DNA from: Bacillus sp. EAC | GTDB taxonomy: Bacteria > Bacillota > Bacilli > Bacillales > Bacillaceae_G | Length of the DNA stretch: 64,000 nt | Assembly: GCF_002156875.1 (NCBI RefSeq) | Contig: NZ_NCSY01000004.1 | Coordinates: 496,001 to 560,000, forward strand | Direction: 5' to 3' | Shown here: positions 45,224 to 53,263 of the stretch, one piece after another | Numbering within the stretch: the first letter of the stretch is position 1 | Layout of the letters: the number at the start of each line of letters is the position of its first letter | Notes under the pieces: model-generated | Seen by the model: only the letters and a program-made list of their open reading frames with translations | What the model was told of the DNA's origin: nothing | The model's database searches: none | Translations under genes and position numbers: made by a program

Positions 45224-46741
45224 ATGGGTTGGAATTTAAATGAAAGTTTAAGAAAAAGTGCAGAAAAATTTCCAAATCATAATGCAATTACATTTGAAAA
45301 TAAACACATCACATATAGCGATTTATATTCACAGGTTGAATGTGTTGCTTCTAACTTAGTACAAGATGGAATCAGAAAAGGTGATAGAGTAGCCCTAGTA
45401 TTAGGGAATTGTCCGGAATTTGTCATCGCCTATTATGGAATTCTACGTGCAGGTGGGGTAGTAGTACCGGTTAATCCAATTTTTACGAAGAATGAAATTT
45501 CGTATATTTTATCGAATAGCCAAGCAAAAGCTGTCATTGCAGATTCTTCAATGGAAGCGACCATTGAATCTCTTAAAGTAGAATTAAAACAAATCGAAAA
45601 ACAGTATTATGTAGGGTCGAATAAAGCTGAGTTCATTTGGGAGCAGTTGATTGAAGGTAAGTCAAATGACATTGAATATCCTTTAATGATAGAAGATGAT
45701 CTTGCTGTTATTTTATATACTTCTGGAACAACTGGGAAACCAAAAGGAGCTATGCTAAGTCATAAAAATATGGCATCAAATGCAGAGTCAGTTGTTAAAT
45801 TAGTAGAGTTCAACGAAGATGATCGAATACTAGCTGCTTTACCAATGTTCCATGTATTTAGCATGACAGTTTGTATTAATTCACCAATTATGAGTGGGGC
45901 TACTATAGTAATTGTTCAAAGATTTCATCCTGTTGAAGTCACTAATACAATCTTTAATGAGAAAGTGACATTATTTGCCGGCGTACCAACAATGTACAGT
46001 TTCTTATATCAATTAAAGGATTATACTGACGAGCATTTCAAAAGTATCCGAGTATGTTTATCAGGTGGAGCATCGTTGCCTGTTGAATTACTTCAACGGT
46101 TTGAAGAAAAATATAAGACTACTATTTTAGAAGGATTCGGTCTTTCAGAAACAGCTCCAGTAACGGCATTTAATCCTTTAAAAGGAATCCGAAAAGTTGG
46201 TTCAGTTGGAATAGATATTCCTGGAGTAATAAACAAGGTTGTCGACAAATATGGAAAAGAAGTTCCAAGAGGAGAAATAGGTGAACTTATTGTAAAAGGT
46301 CCTAATGTAATGATTGGATATCTTGGTATGCCTGAAGCAACTTCTAATGCCATTAAAAATGACTGGTTTTATACTGGTGACTTAGCAGAAATGGATAACG
46401 ATGGATATATTTTTATTGTTGATCGAATAAAGGACATGATTATTGTAAACGGATACAATGTATATCCAAGAGAAGTAGAGGAAGTAATCTATCAACACCC
46501 AGCGATTGTTGAAGTAGCGGTAATCGGAATTTCAGATAAAGATTATGGAGAAGTCGTAAAGGCATTCGTTGTATCGAATGATGAAAGTATATCGATGGAT
46601 GACATCTTACATTTCTGCCAAGACAAGCTTGCAAAGTACAAGCTGCCAAAACTGGTGGAATTTAAGAAAGAATTACCTAAGAATAGTACAGGTAAGATTT
46701 TAAAAACAGCTTTAAAAGTTGAACAAGTGGAAATTAATTAG
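45224..46741 (+). CDS. Long/medium-chain acyl-CoA synthetase (AMP-forming)
   Basis: 505 aa ANL-superfamily ligase. P-loop-like ILYTSGTTGKPKGAMLSH, LEGFGLSETAP, YTGDLAEMDNDGYIFIVDRIKDM (A8/hinge region) and the C-terminal catalytic Lys in PKNSTGKILK. AGGAGG upstream. Similar to Bacillus LcfA/YngI types. It would activate the fatty acid from the dehydrogenases to acyl-CoA for beta-oxidation. The beta-oxidation genes themselves are not in the window. Chain length is not readable from sequence. Confidence 0.9.
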   Translation: MGWNLNESLRKSAEKFPNHNAITFENKHITYSDLYSQVECVASNLVQDGIRKGDRVALVLGNCPEFVIAYYGILRAGGVVVPVNPIFTKNEISYILSNSQAKAVIADSSMEATIESLKVELKQIEKQYYVGSNKAEFIWEQLIEGKSNDIEYPLMIEDDLAVILYTSGTTGKPKGAMLSHKNMASNAESVVKLVEFNEDDRILAALPMFHVFSMTVCINSPIMSGATIVIVQRFHPVEVTNTIFNEKVTLFAGVPTMYSFLYQLKDYTDEHFKSIRVCLSGGASLPVELLQRFEEKYKTTILEGFGLSETAPVTAFNPLKGIRKVGSVGIDIPGVINKVVDKYGKEVPRGEIGELIVKGPNVMIGYLGMPEATSNAIKNDWFYTGDLAEMDNDGYIFIVDRIKDMIIVNGYNVYPREVEEVIYQHPAIVEVAVIGISDKDYGEVVKAFVVSNDESISMDDILHFCQDKLAKYKLPKLVEFKKELPKNSTGKILKTALKVEQVEIN

Positions 46742-46802
46742 TTTAATAGATAAATTTTCTGATCTACGCATTTTTAGTTTACTACGATTTTTGGAGGTTC
46801 CT

Positions 46803-48707
46803 ATGACAAATAACATATTAAATCAATCAATGCCCGCAACTTCTTTTACAAAAAAGGCAAATTTGGCAATATATGAAAATCTTAATTTTGATGATAAAGA
46901 GGACTTCTTTGATGCAAACAGAGGATTTATTGCACCACTAGAAGCAAAGATTATTAAAGATGATTCTGGGGAAGTTGTTTGGGACATAGAACAGTTAAAC
47001 TATCTAAATGACACCGCACCAGACACAGTTAATCCAAGTTTATGGAGAAATGCACAGTTACAGGCTATATCTGGTTTGTTTGAAGTTGTAGAAGGTGTAT
47101 ATCAAGTTCGTGGACAATCAATGGTCACTAACTTTTTCATTGAAGGAAAACATGGAGTTATTGTCATTGATGCATTAGGAAGTACTGAATCGGCTAAGGC
47201 AGCTATGGAGTTATATTATAATCATCGACCACAAAAGCCAGTAACGGCAATCATTATAAGTCAAAGTCATGCTGACCATTTCGGTGGTATTCAAGGAGTA
47301 CTAGAATATGCTGAAAACCCAAATATTCCAATTATAGTACCTCAATATTTTACAGAAGAAGCGTTAAGTGAAAATGCGCTTTTAGGCACGATCATGGCGC
47401 GTCGTGCAGAGTATCAGTTCGGTAAAAATTTACCAGACGGTACGAAAGGCTCTGTATCAATAGGTATTGGTCCAACAATGGGTTCAGGTACTTTTAGTTT
47501 TATGTTACCAAATATTGAAATTGAAGACGAAATTCAATCGATGGAAATCGATGGTGTAACTTTTAAATTTTTATTAACTCCAAACACTGAAGCACCAGCT
47601 GAAATGCATTTTTATATAAAAGATTATAAAGCATTATTCGTATCAGAGAATGCCAATAAATTAATGCATCAAATTTATACAGTAAGAGGTGCAAAAACTC
47701 GAGATGCCTTACATTGGGCAAATTCTCTCGATAAAACAATCGATTTATTTGAAAATGAAGAAATCGATGCATTACTTATGATTCATGCATGGCCTGTTTG
47801 GGAGAAACATAACGCAATGAAACATTTAAAACTGCAACGTGATTTATACAAATATATGCACGATCAGACGGTGCGTTTAGCTAACCAAGGATATACAATG
47901 GATGAAATAGCTGAAACAATCAAACTTCCAAAAGAATTAGATACTTATTGGGGAAATCGTGGGTATTATGGTACATTGAAGCATAATTCAAAAGGTATTT
48001 ACAATTTTTATTTAGGTTATTATAGCGCTCATCCTTCCGATTTGGACCCATTACCTCAAGTGGAATCGGGTCATAAATATGTCGAATACATGGGTGGAGC
48101 AGATAATATTTTGAGACAAGCAAAAGCTGACTTTGAAAATGGTGAGTATCGCTGGGTAGCTCAAGTATTAAAAAATGTCGTTATGGCAGACCCAGAAAAT
48201 TCAGAAGCTAAAAACTTACTAGCAGATACGTTCGAACAATTAGGATATCAAGCGGAATCGGCAAATTGGCGCAATATTTATCTAGTTGGCGCATCAGAAC
48301 TAAGAAATGGAGTTAATAAAAATATTTCCCCATTAGATGTTTCTGGCGTTATTAAAAATATGCCAATAAATGAATTCCTAAAACTGGTGGCTGTTAAATT
48401 AAACGGTCCAAAAGCAGAAGGTAAAAAAATAACGATAAATTTAACATTATCAAATACTAACCAAGAGTATACTTTATTTTTAGAAAATTCTGTGTTATTT
48501 TTCAAAGCAAATAAGTTAGACGCGAAAGCAGATGTATCTCTAACAACAGATCAATTTGCATTCTATGGAATTGTTCTTGGACTTATCACACCAGAGCAAG
48601 CAGTAGCTGCTGGTAAATTAATCCTTTCGGATGATCAGTCAAAATTGAATGAGTTTTTATCGCTTTTAGATGGATTTGATCCTTATCCAAATATCGTAAC
48701 ACCTTAA
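46803..48707 (+). CDS. Alkyl sulfatase 1 (SdsA1/BDS1-like metallo-beta-lactamase), cytoplasmic, with altered metal motif
   Basis: 634 aa from the ATG at 46803 (TTGGAGG 5 nt upstream); the frame runs back to 46719 inside the ligase gene. Regions: MBL domain (~100-370), dimerisation domain (~375-500, NRGYYGTLKHNSKGIYNFYLG), SCP2-like C-terminus (~530-634). TEAPAEMHFYI, ENANKLMHQIYTVRGAKTRD and IHAWPVW are the expected alkyl-sulfatase blocks. The metal motif reads S-Q154-S-H156-A-D158-H159, so the first His ligand of HxHxDH is Gln. No signal peptide, hence cytoplasmic. The role is hydrolysis of primary alkyl sulfates to alcohol and sulfate, if still active. Confidence 0.88.
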   Translation: MTNNILNQSMPATSFTKKANLAIYENLNFDDKEDFFDANRGFIAPLEAKIIKDDSGEVVWDIEQLNYLNDTAPDTVNPSLWRNAQLQAISGLFEVVEGVYQVRGQSMVTNFFIEGKHGVIVIDALGSTESAKAAMELYYNHRPQKPVTAIIISQSHADHFGGIQGVLEYAENPNIPIIVPQYFTEEALSENALLGTIMARRAEYQFGKNLPDGTKGSVSIGIGPTMGSGTFSFMLPNIEIEDEIQSMEIDGVTFKFLLTPNTEAPAEMHFYIKDYKALFVSENANKLMHQIYTVRGAKTRDALHWANSLDKTIDLFENEEIDALLMIHAWPVWEKHNAMKHLKLQRDLYKYMHDQTVRLANQGYTMDEIAETIKLPKELDTYWGNRGYYGTLKHNSKGIYNFYLGYYSAHPSDLDPLPQVESGHKYVEYMGGADNILRQAKADFENGEYRWVAQVLKNVVMADPENSEAKNLLADTFEQLGYQAESANWRNIYLVGASELRNGVNKNISPLDVSGVIKNMPINEFLKLVAVKLNGPKAEGKKITINLTLSNTNQEYTLFLENSVLFFKANKLDAKADVSLTTDQFAFYGIVLGLITPEQAVAAGKLILSDDQSKLNEFLSLLDGFDPYPNIVTP

Positions 48708-48732
48708 TGAATGAATTAATTTTTACACAATA

Positions 48733-48784
48733 AGCACCTGTTCAATCATGTTCGGTTCAAAAAAGGATTGTGCAGGTGTTTTTT
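48733..48784 (+). terminator. Terminator after alkyl sulfatase 1
   Basis: CACCTG-TT-CAATC pairs with GATTG-TG-CAGGTG, followed by TTTTTT. Confidence 0.75.
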
Positions 48785-48846
48785 CCAAAGGTATTTGCTA
48801 AAGTTATCAAAATAAAGAATGGATTTGATGAGAGGCAGGAGTTTGG

Positions 48847-50118
48847 ATGAAAAGTTGGGCGAAATGGGTTATTTTATTTTCACTTTTTATTATGGCTATT
48901 ATTAATTTTGCAGACAAATCAATTTTAGGTTTAGCTGGAATACATATTACCAAAGATTTAAACTTAACCTCTACCGAGTTTGGTATTGTAGGTAGCAGCT
49001 TTTTTTGGCTATTTTCGATATTTGGAATAATAGGTGGCTCCCTTTCGGATCGTTTTGGTACTGGAAAATCACTTGCTATTATGGCAATTATTTGGACAAT
49101 CGCGCAATCTATGGCTTTGTTTGCATCAAGCATACCTATTTTAATATTAAGTAGATTATTATTGGGGGCAGGAGAAGGTGCATTTCTAGCAACGGCAATT
49201 AGCCATATAAGTAAATGGTTTAAACCAGAATCACGTGGATTCGCAATTTCTATCATTAATTTTGGAAATGTTGTTGGGATAGCTGTTACTGCTCCTATTA
49301 TAGTTTCGCTAATATCAAATTATGGTTGGAGACAAGCATTTTTTATTTCTGGTATTTTTAGCTTCGTCTGGTTCATTGCTTGGCTTTGGTTAGGAAGAAT
49401 GAAACCAACTGTTTCCATTAAAGAAGAAGTAAATATTTTTGAAAATAAAAATGAGAAAAACAAGAAAGATATGTGGGAAGCTTTACGATCTCCTATTTTT
49501 ATAATTACAACCTTAGTTGCATTTATTGCCTATTCGTTCATTGTTTTTGGACTTACTTTTAATCCTTCATATCTAATAAAAGTAAAAGGGTTATCTGAAC
49601 AACAGTCAGCAACAGTTATTGCTATTTCTGGATTAATTGGAGCCGTCTTATCAATCGTCTTATCCATCATTTCAGATCGTTTATACAAAAAAACAGAAAG
49701 TTTATGTAAGGCGCGTACCTTATTTACTGCCATTTGTGTGTTACTAGCAGGAATTTTGTACTCACTGTATCCACTTTTAAACGGGGTGGGTTCAATCATC
49801 ATCGTACTTTCATTAGTAAATACACTTGTGGTGACTGTAAATACTCTTAACCCTGCTGTAGTAATTAGTTTACTTCCACAGCGAAGAGGTGTTATGACAG
49901 GAACCTATTTTGGAATAATGACTTCATCAGGTATAATTACTCCAATTATTTTTGGAAAACTTATTCAAGATTCTGGTACAAATATAGCAGGTGGCTATAG
50001 CATAGCAATTTTGGGAATATCAATTGCATTGGCAATTGCAGGGTTATTAATATTCCTTTTCGGAAGCAGAAATCAAAAAGTTTCAACAGTTAAAGATAAT
50101 AAGCTAGTGAACCTCTAA
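48847..50118 (+). CDS. MFS transporter
   Basis: 423 aa with 12 predicted helices. First-loop motif GGSLSDRFGTGKSLA, and RLLLGAGEGAFLATAISHISKWF typical of the anion:cation symporter-like branch of the major facilitator superfamily. Begins MKSWAKWVILFSLFIMAIINFADKS-like, common in organic-anion carriers. AGGCAGGAG upstream. Its place between the two sulfatases suggests import of an alkyl sulfate or export of a product such as sulfate or a short organic acid. This is context only. Confidence 0.82.
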   Translation: MKSWAKWVILFSLFIMAIINFADKSILGLAGIHITKDLNLTSTEFGIVGSSFFWLFSIFGIIGGSLSDRFGTGKSLAIMAIIWTIAQSMALFASSIPILILSRLLLGAGEGAFLATAISHISKWFKPESRGFAISIINFGNVVGIAVTAPIIVSLISNYGWRQAFFISGIFSFVWFIAWLWLGRMKPTVSIKEEVNIFENKNEKNKKDMWEALRSPIFIITTLVAFIAYSFIVFGLTFNPSYLIKVKGLSEQQSATVIAISGLIGAVLSIVLSIISDRLYKKTESLCKARTLFTAICVLLAGILYSLYPLLNGVGSIIIVLSLVNTLVVTVNTLNPAVVISLLPQRRGVMTGTYFGIMTSSGIITPIIFGKLIQDSGTNIAGGYSIAILGISIALAIAGLLIFLFGSRNQKVSTVKDNKLVNL

Positions 50119-50306
50119 AGAGAGTCGGATAAAAGAATCAAAGGAATCTCAACGCTTGTGGTTGCTATTTTCGGAAATTTTTAGCGTTTTGATCGGATCA
50201 TTCCAACTAAAAAGATGATGTGAACGAGGAAACTAAAAGGTAATTTTAAATACAAGTGATATAAAAAAATGAGACGGCTTTTAGTTGGGATTATACAAAT
50301 GAAAAT

Positions 50307-50343
50307 GCTCAAACTCTTGTATTTTAAGGGTTTGAGCTTATTT
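50307..50343 (+). terminator. Terminator-like hairpin, near-copy of the one at 55292
   Basis: GCTCAAAC / GTTTGAGC with a 14-nt loop (TCTTGTATTTTAAG), followed by TTATTTAATTTT. The loop and stem closely match the hairpin after sulfatase 2. Confidence 0.7.
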
Positions 50344-50420
50344 AATTTTAATTAGTTTATCTTTTATATAATTAAAGTTTTTTAGTTTATAGTAGTAAGT
50401 CAAAAAAGAATAATTTAAAT

Positions 50421-50450
50421 TGAATATTTATTATGCATTTTTAGATACTA
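50421..50450 (+). promoter_or_regulatory. Putative sigma-G promoter of gerA-2
   Basis: TGAATA at 50421 and GATACTA at 50444, spacer 17 nt. Sigma-G consensus is about TGAATA-N17/18-CATACTA, so there is one mismatch. The forespore timing suits a germination protein. Confidence 0.6.
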
Positions 50451-50484
50451 AATAAGATGGTATAAAGTTGATTCGAGGTGAAAT

Positions 50485-51948
50485 ATGAATAGCGCATTAC
50501 AAGATTTTACCAAGGGCCTGAATAAAAATATAAAAAAGGTAAAAGAAGAGTTACATGATACGCCTGAATTATATGTGAGACAGATTCAATTGGACGCAAA
50601 TGGAGACAACATTGGTGCATTATTGTATATAGATGGGATTGTTAATACAGAGCTAATTCGGGAGAGTATTATTGAACCTTTACATAGTATTCGAATCAAG
50701 GATAAAGAAACCTTTATGAATACGTTAGCATGTTATCATATTCGTTCAGAAAACGTCGAGGTAATAACATCAATTTCTTCCTCAATTGAAGGGATTCTCA
50801 GTGGCAAAACACTTGTTTTAATTGATGGGTTTGAAAGTGGCATACTTGTTGATACAGCACAATGGCAGCAACGATCGGTCGAACAGAGTGTAAGACAACG
50901 CAATATTTATGGACCGTTGATTTCTTTCTCGGAACAATTGAAAGTGAACTTAAATTTACTTCATAGTATGATTCAATCTCCTACATTTATGGTAGAAAAA
51001 AAGAAACTCGGAAGGGTCGCAAAAACAGATATAGCAATTGTTTATTTAACTGATCGAGTTGATCAAATTGCTTTGAAAGAAGTTCATAATAGAATTGACT
51101 CATTACATGTTGATTATGTACTTGAGTCAAGAGTAGTTGAATTAGCAATTGAAGGAACACAGAAAACATTTTTTCCACTGTCTTTTATAACTGAGTTGCC
51201 AGATGCTGTAGCTTCCGCATTGTATGAAGGAAGAATTGCAATTTTGGTAAACGGCACCCCAACCGCATCAATTGTACCAAATGTATTCGTTCAATACTTT
51301 CAGCAACCAAGTGACTATTATGTTAAACAAATAAAGTTAAGCGTTCGCCTTATGACAATAATAAGTTTTCTGGTAACAATCTTGTTTCCTGGATTTTATC
51401 TTGCATTTGCAAAATTTCATGACAATTTGGTATCAAAAGAAATTCATAAAAAGTTTTTTGAACAAACGATTACCATTTTGCCTTTGTGGGCTGAAGTATT
51501 CTTTCTACTCCTTTTGTTACAATTATTAGGAATTGGTTCATATAAAATCTCAAGGGAAATGATGCTAGTAGTTTCATTAATCTCAACAATTACAATTGGT
51601 ACGACAGCAGTAGATGCTAAGCTAGTTCACCCTATTAGTCTCATCGTTGCGGGGATAGCTTATCTTACGAGCACTATGCTTACAGTTGGGACATTACAGG
51701 GTAGCCTTCAACCTATACGATATATTTTTATTTTTATAGGGAATTTTTTCGGTTTCACAGGTATGGCTATTGGATTGTTAATTTTGGTTATACATATGTC
51801 TCGTTTACGTTCAGTTGGTGTTCCATATCTAGCACCGATCATTCCTTTTAATTTTAAAGAATTTAAAGATGTTTTTTATAGGGGAGATTTACGAAAATTA
51901 ATAAATAGTCCACACAAATATCCTCATGATAAAAAGGAAAAAAGTTAG
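50485..51948 (+). CDS. GerA-family spore germination protein, A subunit (orphan copy 2)
   Basis: 487 aa, paralogue of the copy at 27046. Same soluble part (SGKTLVLIDGF, RIAILVNGTP) and membrane part (~290-460), ending GVPYLAPIIPF and RGDLRKLIN. Preceded by a sigma-G-like promoter, so it is expressed in the forespore. Again no gerB or gerC nearby; both neighbours belong to the alkyl-sulfate island. Possible that B and C subunits from another operon are shared, giving a germinant receptor variant. Confidence 0.92.
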   Translation: MNSALQDFTKGLNKNIKKVKEELHDTPELYVRQIQLDANGDNIGALLYIDGIVNTELIRESIIEPLHSIRIKDKETFMNTLACYHIRSENVEVITSISSSIEGILSGKTLVLIDGFESGILVDTAQWQQRSVEQSVRQRNIYGPLISFSEQLKVNLNLLHSMIQSPTFMVEKKKLGRVAKTDIAIVYLTDRVDQIALKEVHNRIDSLHVDYVLESRVVELAIEGTQKTFFPLSFITELPDAVASALYEGRIAILVNGTPTASIVPNVFVQYFQQPSDYYVKQIKLSVRLMTIISFLVTILFPGFYLAFAKFHDNLVSKEIHKKFFEQTITILPLWAEVFFLLLLLQLLGIGSYKISREMMLVVSLISTITIGTTAVDAKLVHPISLIVAGIAYLTSTMLTVGTLQGSLQPIRYIFIFIGNFFGFTGMAIGLLILVIHMSRLRSVGVPYLAPIIPFNFKEFKDVFYRGDLRKLINSPHKYPHDKKEKS

Positions 51949-51988
51949 ACAAAAAAACCAAATTATTTGATTTGGTTTTTTTGTCTAA
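51945..51988. terminator. Bidirectional terminator between gerA-2 and LysR-3
   Basis: TTAGACAAAAAAACCAAAT pairs with its complement around TATTTG (a 19-bp A/T-rich stem). It serves gerA-2 (+) and the convergent LysR-3 (-). Confidence 0.85.
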
Positions 51989-52026
51989 AGAATTAAGTAA
52001 ATAGTTTAAAGAAAATCGAATGCTAT

Positions 52027-52935
52027 TTAATTTAAACAATAACACAACTCAGATTTAAGAAATTGGATTAAGTGCTTTTCAATTTTTGAAGGACGTTTAG
52101 CCTTTGAACGAACTAAACCTAGAGCCACATTTTTTTGTTCATAATTTAAAATCTCAACTTCAACAATTTTTTCATTTAATACATAAGGATTATTCTTCAT
52201 CACAAAATCTGGAGCAAAACCAATCCCAAAGCCATTAGATGTTGTTCGTAATAGTTCTTCAACATTGTTTGAAGAAAATAAAATATTTAATTTTCCAAAG
52301 GCAGCTTGAAAATTTGTAACAAACCATTTTAAATAATCACCGTTATATAAGACTACCTTTTGTTCTACTAATTCCTCTGGAGTAATTGTTTTTGAAATTG
52401 CATATGGAGAATTATTACTTACATAGACTTTCATTTTTCCTTCTAATATGACATCAACATTTATATCTTTTATCTGCTCTAATATTTCTCCGTAGATAAC
52501 GACAAGTCCAATATCAGCTTTATTTTGTTGAATAAATTCAAGTGTCCGTTCTGAAAAGTTTTCTACGATTTCGATAGTTGAATCTGGATGAATATCTTTA
52601 AATTCCATTAATGGTTTTAGTAAATATGTAATAAGAGCTGGAATGGTAGATACGCGTAGTTCAGCAGACTGTATCTTCAAACTACTTCGTGCTTCCTCAA
52701 GAAATTCATCATACTTCATCAAAATTTCATATGCTTTTTTTATGATTTTAGATCCATCTTCAGTTACATTAACGCCTAATCTAGAACGCTCGAATAGTTT
52801 AATCCCAAGTTCTTCTTCTATCTTAGAAATAGCCTGACTTATACCAGATTGGCTTACATGTAAGTTTTCTGCAGCAGTTGAAATAGAACCAGTTTTAGCA
52901 ACTTCAACAAGAAACTCTAGTTTTTGAATATGCAT
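52027..52935 (-). CDS. LysR-family regulator 3, divergent from alkyl sulfatase 2
   Basis: 302 aa, same length as LysR-2 and very similar throughout (for example LLKPLMEFKD, VVLYNGDYLKWFVTNFQAAFGKLNILFSS-type region, IGFAPDFV). HTH: KLEFLVEVAKTGSISTAAENLH and VSQSGISQAISKIEEELGIKLFERS. It diverges from the secreted sulfatase gene across 328 bp that contain the same 16-mer and the same cre-like site as the LysR-2 region. LysR-2 and LysR-3 may respond to the same or related effectors and could cross-regulate. Confidence 0.87.
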   Translation of the reverse strand: MHIQKLEFLVEVAKTGSISTAAENLHVSQSGISQAISKIEEELGIKLFERSRLGVNVTEDGSKIIKKAYEILMKYDEFLEEARSSLKIQSAELRVSTIPALITYLLKPLMEFKDIHPDSTIEIVENFSERTLEFIQQNKADIGLVVIYGEILEQIKDINVDVILEGKMKVYVSNNSPYAISKTITPEELVEQKVVLYNGDYLKWFVTNFQAAFGKLNILFSSNNVEELLRTTSNGFGIGFAPDFVMKNNPYVLNEKIVEVEILNYEQKNVALGLVRSKAKRPSKIEKHLIQFLKSELCYCLN

Positions 52936-53263
52936 GTTTTGCCACCTTTTTACATAAACCCTTTTAAATTAAGGAGTCATGTTATTTTTGAAAATTACTT
53001 TAATTTTTTAAATTAAAAAACGTGAACATACTATTAAAAACATCAATATTACTTAATATTTTAGTGGTTTTATACTTTAGGTTATTATTTTAAATATTCG
53101 TAAAATTAAAGATGCAAAAGTCTTTGAAGCTTTTTGTATAGATTAATGTTCTATGAAATCTCCTTTTTTTGCAAGCGTTTTCTTTCGCTTGGCATTTTGG
53201 TAAAAAATTACTAGAGCAAGAACGGACATAACCTATCTAAAAAATCAGAAAAGAGGAAAATTA
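52936..53263. promoter_or_regulatory. Divergent control region LysR-3 / alkyl sulfatase 2
   Basis: 328 bp with TTAATTTTTTAAATTA at 53000-53015 and the cre-like TGCAAGCGTTTTCT at 53170-53183. No gene. Confidence 0.55.
53170..53183. promoter_or_regulatory. Putative CcpA (cre) site, second copy
   Basis: TGCAAGCGTTTTCT, identical to 41982-41995, 81 nt before the sulfatase 2 start. Confidence 0.65.

Larger units (their letters stand above)
50119..50484. other. Intergenic region before gerA-2
   Basis: 366 bp. Contains the terminator-like hairpin at 50307-50343 and a sigma-G-like promoter at 50421-50450. No gene. Confidence 0.5.

Noticed and set aside
46719-46802. Earlier ATG for alkyl sulfatase 1 inside the ligase gene
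   Set aside because: Overlaps the ligase and lacks a ribosome site; 46803 has GGAGG 5 nt upstream.
48807-49256. 149-codon minus-strand frame over the MFS gene start
   Set aside because: Mirror of a hydrophobic coding region, no family features and no ribosome binding site.
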